From: Wurfbainia villosa
Taxonomy: Eukaryota > Streptophyta > Magnoliopsida > Zingiberales > Zingiberaceae
Direction of reading: 5' to 3'
Assembly: GCA_025175895.1 (NCBI GenBank)
Contig: CM045989.1
Span: 130,151,272 to 130,215,271 of the forward strand
Length of the DNA: 64,000 nt
Under the pieces are notes generated by a model. The model was not told the DNA's origin and did no database searches. It was given only the letters and a program-made list of their open reading frames with translations. The stretch's first letter is position 1. The number at the start of each line of letters is the position of its first letter. Positions 57,117-64,000 of this stretch are shown here, in pieces. Position numbers and translations under genes: made by a program.

Positions 57117-58631
57117 TGTAAGTGATTTGAGGCCGCTAGAGGGGGTGAATAGCGTCGCGTGATGGAATTCGTTTCGCGTTCGTCTACAAATTTCGTTAGC
57201 GCACAGCGGAATAATAATGAAGCAATACGAAATAGACAAACACAAATACACAAGTATTTAACGTGGTTCAGAATCGAACGGTTTCTACTCCACGGATCGG
57301 GTTCTAAAATCCCTAGCAATGTAAATACGCACTACTAATCAAATAACTCCTTCTCGACACAAATCGGAGGTGGAGAAACCTCGTACAAACGATCTTACAA
57401 CAACAAGAATGAAATACAAGCAATATACAATGCAAATATGAAAGACAAGTAAAGAAAAAGCTTTACAACACTTGTTTTTGATTGCTTTAATGCTTGATTG
57501 TTTGTTTGCACTTCGAGACCTAATTTGCAGCAACAAATCGCCCCAATAGCTCTCTAGAATCGGATCCATTTTTCTCCATCACGAGCTCCTTATAAAGCTT
57601 CAACCTATGCGGGAAAAAATCGATCAGTCGACTGCTCGGGACAATCAGTCGACTGATGCCACTGTTGTCATGAGACAACGACTAGATCCACGCTGGATAA
57701 GTCCAACAGATCCATCATCAGTCGACTAATGATACCCATCAGTCGACTGATGGAGCCTTCACTCGACCAGTCGAGTCTCGACTCCATTCTGTGCCCGATT
57801 TCATGAGACTGATGATACCCATCAGTCGACTGATGAAGCCTTCACTCGACCAGTCGAGTCTCGACTCCATTCTATGCCCGATTTCACGAGCATCAGTCGA
57901 TTGATCACAAGATCAGTCGACTGCTAGGCCTATCAGTCGACTGCCCACTTCTGGCAGTCGACTGCTAGTCCTATTCCCATAGTCAAACCCTAGTTAACTA
58001 TGCCAGTCGACTGCCACATGGCACCAGTCGACTGGCACACCTCAAACATGAGGTTTTAGCCCAAGTATGGTGCCCCCATACTTGCTAGACTACCCTTAGC
58101 CTAGACCTAAGCCTTCTAGCCACCTCCATCAGCCTCACGCCTCTCGGATCCCTCCAAGTCATCCATGACTTGTTCATCCATTGCGCTAGCATTCAGGTGC
58201 TTCCATCGGCTATGTCATGCTAACGGGTCTACACCGCCAAGGCACATTGGACTTACGCCGCCAAGACTTCGCTTGAACTTTACGTCGCCAACCATTGGAC
58301 TTATGCTGCCAAGACTCCCGCTTGGACTTTATGCCGCCAATATCAAACCCCTTGGACTTTTCAAATGCCAAGACTCAAGCTTGGACTTTCCCTTGCCAAC
58401 CCATGTTGGACTTTCCATGCCAAGACCCATGCTTGGACTTTCCATGCCAAGTATCCATGACTTAGACTTTATTTTGTCAAGACCCATGCTTGGACTTTTT
58501 TAAATGTCAAGTGTCTAACTTGGACTTTCCCATGACAATTACATTGTCATATATTTTTGTCTAACATCAAAACATCTCTCGAGCCAAGCTCGAGTCCTGG
58601 TCAATCGTGACCTGGTCCGATTGCACCAACA
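57117..58631 (-). repeat. E6 5' LTR (right copy, 1,515 bp)
   Basis: Start TGTTGGTGCAATCGGACC at 58631, end TTACA at 57117. CTTGGACTTT array 58535-58245, palindromes 58035-57618, TATA box CTTTATAAGGAGC near 57597-57585. About 80 bp longer than the left copy because of a duplication around 57740-57890. Confidence 0.92.
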
Positions 58632-60461
58632 GCTTCTAGAATCATCCATCCCCGGATGATTTATCTAAATTGCACAATTCAATTTTACAATCGAATTTAG
58701 CTAACGTACACATAGGTAAACCACAACAGGTCCACTTACCACAATATCTATAATTCATAACAAAGATGAATGAATAGATAATAACAATAATAGAGTATTT
58801 AAGTGCAAAGACAAGTATCAAGCATCAGAAAACTAGAGTGGATTTAAGATTAAAGTGACAATAATATGAAGTTATATACTTCAGGGTTTAGCTGCTACCT
58901 GACCATGGTAGGAAATTACCCACCTGTCATGTAGACTATGCTGATGGTCTTCACATCCATAAATCCATCTCGAATCAAATCCTAGCTTAGCTTCCATTGC
59001 AAAGAATCTATACAACCAGATGGGTTCAACCAAAAGATTAACCCCTTGTTCATGGACTCTTAATAATCAAATCAACAACAAAGCTAACGGTAAGCATATT
59101 AAACAACCCTATGATATCAAATATGTACTTACCGAGCTATTATTATCCACACCACTCCCTACATCAAGTATAGGGTATTAGGTTTGCATTTACTCAACCC
59201 GTATATGGAAATCACCCTACCGAAACTTGTAATCATTGTTCACCAACTATTGGTTATTAATCCACAACAAATCTGCTCATACTATAACTATAATCTCATA
59301 TTCATAAAATTCAAACCAAAACTTACCTTGCACTACCAAATTCAGATCCAACTTCCTAGCTTAATTCCGATCACCACAACAGCTCAACAACCACCCCTAT
59401 TGCCTCCCTCAAGTCTCTTCCTCAATCCATCAATTGCCAAAACAAAGGATCTGAGCCCTAAAGCTCACAATCCTATAACACAGCAAAACCATTACGAACC
59501 ACAGTTAGGTCGTGCCTCCTACTCACAACGGCAGCGCAGCTGCACCTCCACAAATCGCAATCAATTCGGGAAAATGACGACAAATCTGAATATGGAAGCT
59601 CTTCCTCTTAGCCTCAAGGTCAGCTCGTGAGGCAGCGATGCTTCAGATCAAAACTCACCGTCAAGCAAAAAACGGAGAAGAGAAATAGAAGTTGCTCAAG
59701 ACGGTGGCGCACCGTATCGTGTCGTCGCTGAGAATACTAGGTCGCCAGCTCCTCTTCTCGGATGCTAGGTTGTCCTGAGCCAGCATTGAGGAGCGGCGCT
59801 CACTCAAAGTGGTCAAGCAGCGACTGAAGACAAACATGAGCAGATCGACGATAGAAAAGAGAGAACACAGAAATGAGGAAGAGTTCGAGATTGAGATTTG
59901 GTGAGGAAAACTCACGATCGAAAGTGGCAGTCAATCTGGAGGCGCACGATCCATTGAAGCAAACGGTGATCGGCTCGCCGATGAGACAGGCAGCGACCGA
60001 ACGTGGCGGCGACAATGAAGAGAAGTGCTCGAGCGACGGCGATGAAGGGGAGAAGGAGAAACGTGATCTGGAAAGAGGAAGAGAAGAGGGATCGAGTCGT
60101 GATTGAGGAATTTGGGGATCAGGTAATCGTGGGTGGGAAGAAAATGGCCGATCAGAAATAATAAAGGAGGAGCGATCGGCGCTTGAAAGATCGGGAGAAG
60201 AAAAGCCAAATCGTGAGTAAATAGGAAAAATGAAAATCTAAGGTTTCATTAAAAACGTAGGTTTATTAAACCTATTGATTTCCCAATAACTGATGATTTA
60301 AACAGGCATTGTAAAAGCCTATTAAAATTTTCCTCAAAAATACCATAAAAACTCTATTTAATCTCAGAACAATTTCTAAAAAAACCTGTAAAATTTCATA
60401 TGATAATTTTTTAATTTAACAAGGGATATTTTATTATCATTTTATTTTTCGATATCTTACA

Positions 60462-61672
60462 TAAAGTCCAAGCGGTAGTCTTGGCAGCATAAGTCCAATG
60501 TTTAACAGCGTAAAGTCGAAGCGTGTGTCTTGACAGTATAAGCCAAAATGTGCCTTGGCGGTGTAGACCCGATTAGCATGACAATAGCCGATGGAAGCAC
60601 CTGAAGGCTATCGTATGGATAAATAAGTTATAGATGACTTGGAGAGATCCGATAGGCGTGAGGCTAATGGAGATGGCTAGAAGGCTTAGGTCTAGGTTAA
60701 GAGTGGTCTAACAAGTATGAGGAAATTATACTTGGGGTAAACCTCATGGTTTGAGGTTTAGCAATCGACTGGGGTTATGGATCAGTCGAATGGTCAAGTG
60801 TTTTGAAACTTGGCAGTCGAGTCGACTTTGATCAATCGACTGGGATTATGACCAATCGATTGGTCGAGAGTCGACTGACATTCGACTGCGCCCACGTGGC
60901 ATGGCCTTGGTAGTCGATTGCCAACTTTGGTCAGTCGATAGGCCTTGAGCAATCGACTGCCATGGAGGGTAGTCGACTGTTGGTCGAGGACACGGGCATA
61001 GAAACTTTTGTAGTCGACTGAGCAGTCGACTGCTAGGGTTTGACAGTCGACTGATAAACTATCCGTTGGAATTTTTCCAGCGTGGATCAGGTTGTTGTGA
61101 GACAACGACTACAGGAGAAGTTGATTGATAGATATGGACAGTCGATTGCTAGGCGAAAATCAACCCAAGTTGCATCTTTATAAGGAGCACGAAGAGGAGG
61201 ATTTTGGCCATGGTTCTTGGGGCGATTTGAAGGAGAATAGTTGGTGCTTTTCAGTCCTTCAAAGTCAATCCAAAGCAATCAACAAGCAAATAATTCAAAG
61301 TTCTTGTGTAAAATTTTCTTTATTTCTATTTGTGTATTGCTTAGTTTACTTCTTGTATTTCATTGTATTATTTTTTTAATCATTTGTATGAGGTTTCTCC
61401 ACCTCCGGATTGTTCCGAGAAAGAGTGTATTAGTGGTGGTGTGCATCACTAAGGCTCATTTGAGTTCGCCCCGTGGAGTGGGAACCCTAAGGGTTTGAAC
61501 CACATTATATCTTGTGTTTGTGGGTGTGTTGCTTTGTATTGTGTATTCGTATTTGTATTTTGTATTTCAGTTGTGCTAATCTTATTGTAGACAAGACCGA
61601 ACACAATCGAACAACGAAAATGCGAAATGCTATTCACCCCCCCCCCTCTAGCATGACCATCGATTCTCAACA
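60462..61672 (+). repeat. E4 3' LTR, second part
   Basis: Resumes at TAAAG with AAGTCCAAGCGGTAGTC, parallel to 35825 onward in the 5' LTR. Palindromes 60770-61145, TATA box TTTATAAGGAGC 61177-61188, poly-C CACCCCCCCCCCTCTAG near 61636-61650, end CAACA at 61672. Confidence 0.9.
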
Positions 61673-62132
61673 CTTTTCAGCCATTATGAGAAGTAGTCAT
61701 ATCGGTAAGAAATTGGCAGTCTGGACGGGCCATGAAGTAAAAGATACCGGTATCGATCATTTTGAGTTGGTATAGGTAGTAGAAGATGAAGGGAATGGGG
61801 GGGGGGGGAATGTTTAGATGTCGGAACACGATTAGGGTTCCGGCGAGGATTCAAATGGAGTTGGGAGTTAGTTGATTGATGAGTAGGTCGAAGAATGCCA
61901 GTATGTCAAAGAAGGGTTTGGGGATAAGAAGGTGGAGGCCTCCTTCGAGCTGACCTGTGAAGAGGGTGCTAGTATCGGGAGGAGGACGGTGAGGTTGTTG
62001 ATGGGGAGCCCAGATGATGACGGAGAAGCCCTCAGGGATGTATTTAGGTTCGTGTTGGAAGAAAGAATGGTATGAGGTTAGCCAACTGGGGGTGTCTTCG
62101 TACCAAGGAACGACATCAGAAGAAGAAGCCAT
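61673..62132 (-). pseudogene. T0 antisense ORF I, N-terminal domain
   Basis: ATG at 62132 starts MASSSDVVPWYEDTPSWLTS, followed by FFQHEPKYIPEGFSVIIWAP, FTGQLEGGLHLLIPKPFFDI and LINQLTPNSI. After a stop near 61851 comes ILAGTLIVFRHLNIP, later FYFMARPDCQFL and HNG-stop-K. The frame crosses the E4 site into KDLYFFVP at 35296. This matches the Transposase_28-like layout of antisense ORF II block by block (LHFPLHHFF, ILGFYLI, FYFQAHSDFQFL, GWKEHYLF). The run of C/G near 61798-61809 may add a frame error. Role unknown. Confidence 0.62.
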
Positions 62133-62490
62133 TGAGAGCTTGAGGGGGAGTTACAGAGCTTGCAAAGAGGGGGTGATGAAGAAGATGAGGTTAGGGTTAA
62201 GAGAAAAAGCGGGTTTCGTGTTGTTTTTAAGTACGGAAAAAAAAAGAAAAAGGAAAAAGCGAAGAGAGAGAAAATATTATTAGAAGGATTTTGAAAGATA
62301 AGTGATGGATTTTTGTGGTTTTGTGTTAGTTTAATACTAAAAGGGATGGTTTGGAGTACATAGTAGCCTTCATGCGACTTCGCTTTTCAGTCTAATGCGG
62401 GAGGGGTATTCAGAGGGGTGGTGAGTAGGATCATGAATATAGTTGAAGGAAGGAAGAGGGTCTTTTCTTAGGGTGTGTTCTTTTGCAGAA
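62133..62490 (+). other. T0 3' region, unique part
   Basis: Upstream of antisense ORF I, with an A-rich run at 62236-62262 and no ORF of note; would carry the antisense promoter if there is one. Confidence 0.5.
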
Positions 62491-62760
62491 TCAAATGACT
62501 TTATCAAGGCTCTACGCCTAATATAACAGCCTAAGGACTCAATAATTACACTCCCACTATAGTGACTAAGTAAAATTTTTCAAGGTTCTATGCCTAATAT
62601 AATAGTCTAAGGGCTAGATAATTACACTCCCTTTACGGGACTATAACAGCCTGTTATAGTGGTTAAGTAAAATTTTCTTGGGCTCAACGGCTAATGCGAT
62701 TGTCTAAAGGCTAAAATAAATTATTCAAGCTCTGCGCCTAATAACATGGTGATTGTATAA
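62491..62760. repeat. T0 3' tandem repeat, 80-100 bp units
   Basis: Three partial units starting near TCAAGGCTCTACGCCTAATA (62498), CAAGGTTCTATGCCTAATAT (62581) and CAAGCTCTGCGCCTAATAAC (62728), with TAGTGACTAAGTAAAATTTT at unit ends. Confidence 0.7.
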
Positions 62761-63190
62761 AGCATAGCATGATAGGGTATGGTGATTGTTTTTGAGTTCA
62801 GTGAAGCATTCTTGATAGACACTTGCAAAATATTATTCGATTTTGCTCTTCAATTTTACAAAAGAGGGGGAACTTATGATGAGTTCGGGGGCTTTTTGGG
62901 TCTATGTTTGAGGAATGACATGGTAGAAGTATGATGTGCTTGAGTGCAGCGGTGTATTCTTTATGGATACTTAAAAAACTTCATTCGACTTTACTCTTCA
63001 GTTGTACTAAAGAGGGGGAACTTATGATGAAGTTGGGGTTTTTTAGGTCTATGTTTGAGGAATAACATGGCAAAAGTATGATGTGCTTGAGTGCAGTGGT
63101 GTATTCTTTATAGATACTTGCAAAATTTCATTTGATTTTGCTCTTCAGTTGTACTAAAGAGGGGGAATTTATAATGTGTTCGGAATTTTT
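62761..63190. repeat. T0 3' tandem repeat, about 145-bp units
   Basis: Three units; GAGGAATGACATGG at 62911 recurs as GAGGAATAACATGG at 63056. Each unit has a TTTGCTCTTCA block followed by AGAGGGGGAACTTATGATG. Confidence 0.8.
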
Positions 63191-63239
63191 GGCTAGGTAT
63201 TTCAGTAATTGTTAGAGGTAATGCGATAGAATATCATAT

Positions 63240-64000
63240 GTTTTTTCCAAGAACAGAAGAGTCGAGCATTATAATGGGTTCAGAGTTGTAGTATGATTTG
63301 TACCGAAGCAATTTACCTATTTCTCGAGCAGTCTATGCACTTTCCGAACATGTATATTTCCCAAGCTCAGTAAGGATGGGCAGTGTAGTTGATCCAGAGC
63401 TCCGTTTTGTGAATTGTTAGTATTGAGCAGTATATGTATTTCCCTAGCAGCCTATCCATTTCCCGACCAGCATGTGTATTTCTCGAGCTTAGTAGGGATA
63501 AGGCAGTATAGTCAATTCAGAGTTCAGTTGTGAGAAGTATCATAGTTAAACATCTTATGGTTTTCCCAAGTAACATGTGTGTTTCTCGAGCAGATATGTG
63601 TTTCCCGAGTAGCATGTGTATTTCCCGAGCTCAGTAGGGATGAGCAATGTAGTTGATCTAGAGTTTCGTTTTGTGAAGTGTTAGTATTGAGCAATATGTA
63701 TATTTTTCGAGCAACCTATGTATTTCTTGACCAACATGTGTATTTCCTGAGCTCAGTAGGGATAAGACAATATAATCAATTCAGAGCTCAGTTGTGAAAA
63801 GTTTCAAAGTTAAACATCTTATGGTTTTCCCGAGTATCATGTGTGTTTCCCGAGCAACATATGTGTTTCTCGAGTAGCATATGTGTTTACCGAGCTCAGT
63901 AGGGATGGACAGTGTAGTTGATCCAGAGCTTCATTTTGTGAAGTGTTAGTATTGAGCAGTATATGTATTTCCCAAGTAACCTATGTATTTCCCGATCAGC
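63240..64000. repeat. T0 3' tandem repeat, 264-265-bp units with 20-bp sub-repeats
   Basis: GTAGTTGATCCAGAGC at 63385 recurs at 63649 and 63914, spacing 264 and 265 bp. Inside each unit a TGTGTATTTCCCGAGCAGCA-like motif is repeated several times. The array runs past the window end. It lies between pol and the unseen 3' LTR, the region known in Tat-type elements to breed satellite-like repeats. Confidence 0.88.

Larger units (their letters stand above)
43038..58631 (-). mobile_element. E6: non-autonomous copia with gag and an extra ORF, no pol
   Basis: Flanked by GCTTC (43033-43037 and 58632-58636). LTRs 43038-44472 and 57117-58631, PBS 57104-57116, purine tract AAAAAAGGGGGAGAT at 44473-44487 on the minus strand. 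Internal sequence in element sense: gag (57050-48647, split by E7), a 1.4-kb spacer, the extra ORF (47202-46165), a 1.7-kb AT-rich stretch. No protease, integrase, RT or RNase H. LTR layout and gag pair it with E4. Confidence 0.92.
41195..60461 (-). mobile_element. E5: solo LTR, probably of a Tekay/Del-type chromovirus
   Basis: Flanked by TAAAG (41190-41194 and 60462-60466). On the minus strand it runs TGTAAGATATCG...GGAGCGTCACA. Own sequence is 41195-43037 plus 58637-60461, about 3.67 kb, with no gag or pol, so a solo LTR is the best reading. Long LTRs with a TGTAAGATATCG-type start and a GCGTCACA end recall Tekay/Del chromoviruses; this lineage call is tentative. E6 sits in the middle. It contains a (TA)n run and a 41-bp tandem repeat. 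Small ORFs such as 59184-59630 and 59931-60209 have no recognisable content. Confidence 0.75.
35297..61672 (+). mobile_element. E4: non-autonomous copia element with gag only
   Basis: Runs from TGTTAGTGCAATTAGC to GATTCTCAACA, flanked by CTTTT (35292-35296 and 61673-61677). PBS at 37032, purine tract at 40691-40702, 5' LTR 35297-37029; the 3' LTR (40703-41194 and 60462-61672) is split by E5. The 3.67-kb internal region holds a gag with two zinc knuckles and no trace of PR, INT, RT or RNase H. LTR modules match E3, E6 and E1s, so the SIRE-like E3 type is a plausible helper. Confidence 0.88.
1..64000 (+). mobile_element. T0: decayed Tat-type Ty3/gypsy retrotransposon, outermost element of the nest
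   Basis: Domain order on the + strand is gag, protease, RT, RNase H, a second RNase H, integrase, which is Ty3/gypsy order. The dual RNase H and the two antisense ORFs after pol point to the Tat lineage (Grande/Retand/Ogre relatives are known for both). Its sequence is 1-3057, 13038-16070, 32468-35296 and 61678-64000; E1, E2 and E4 occupy the gaps. Joining the flanks of each gap restores matching domain content, which proves the order of events. Neither LTR is in the window: the left edge is already inside gag and the right edge is inside 3' tandem repeats. Many stops and frameshifts show that it is old and inactive. Confidence 0.85.

Noticed and set aside
59184..60209. Candidate host genes on both strands (for example 59184-59630 +, 59931-60209 -)
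   Set aside because: They lie inside the E5 solo LTR between its target-site duplications, with no domain and biased composition.

Overview
The window is repeat-rich DNA of a flowering plant nucleus. Every stretch I can interpret belongs to LTR retrotransposons, and I see no host gene, tRNA, rRNA or CRISPR array. The lineages present (Ty3/gypsy Tat, Athila and a probable Tekay/Del chromovirus; Ty1/copia of SIRE-like and Angela/Tork-like type) are all plant lineages. The sequence does not let me name a species.

All 64 kb can be read as one nest. The outermost element (T0) is a decayed Tat-type Ty3/gypsy element on the + strand that runs off both ends. Its gag, protease, RT and RNase H fill 1-3057, a second RNase H and the integrase lie at 13038-14866, and its long 3' region occupies 14867-16070, 32463-35296 and 61673-64000. 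Three insertions split T0, each with TG...CA ends and a 5-bp target-site duplication (TSD). E1 (3058-13032, TSD GTATA) is a copia element whose 3' LTR holds a solo LTR, E1s (10184-11733). E2 (16071-32462, TSD GATGC) is an Athila element that holds the SIRE-like copia E3 (22003-30325, TSD GTTTC, minus strand). E4 (35297-61672, TSD CTTTT) is a copia element with gag but no pol. Its 3' LTR holds a chromovirus-like solo LTR, E5 (41195-60461, TSD TAAAG). E5 holds a second gag-without-pol copia, E6 (43038-58631, TSD GCTTC, minus strand). E6 holds the copia E7 (50355-57010, TSD GAGTG). The deepest nesting is five levels.

Coding state differs by element. T0 and E1 are heavily broken. E3 is the best preserved: gag-PR-INT-RT-RNase H stays in a single frame over 1,589 codons with five internal stops. 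E2 keeps gag, protease and an Athila ORF-1 (env-position) protein but has lost RT, RNase H and integrase. E4 and E6 encode only a two-zinc-knuckle gag; E6 adds a further plant-transposon-type ORF. E7 has a 590-codon ORF in which LTR sequence is fused to integrase and RT by a deletion.

The most notable structures are: (1) two tandem paralogous antisense ORFs downstream of pol in T0, each with a gypsy-associated domain, a P/S/T-rich linker and a coiled-coil tail; (2) arrays of the palindrome CAGTCGACTG just upstream of the TATA box in the LTRs of E1s, E3, E4 and E6; (3) a parallel arrangement in Athila with a different palindrome, repeated in front of its ORF-1, and a palindrome plus TATA-like block in front of the extra ORF of E6; (4) several tandem-repeat arrays inside LTRs and in the 3' region of T0 that could act as satellite seeds.
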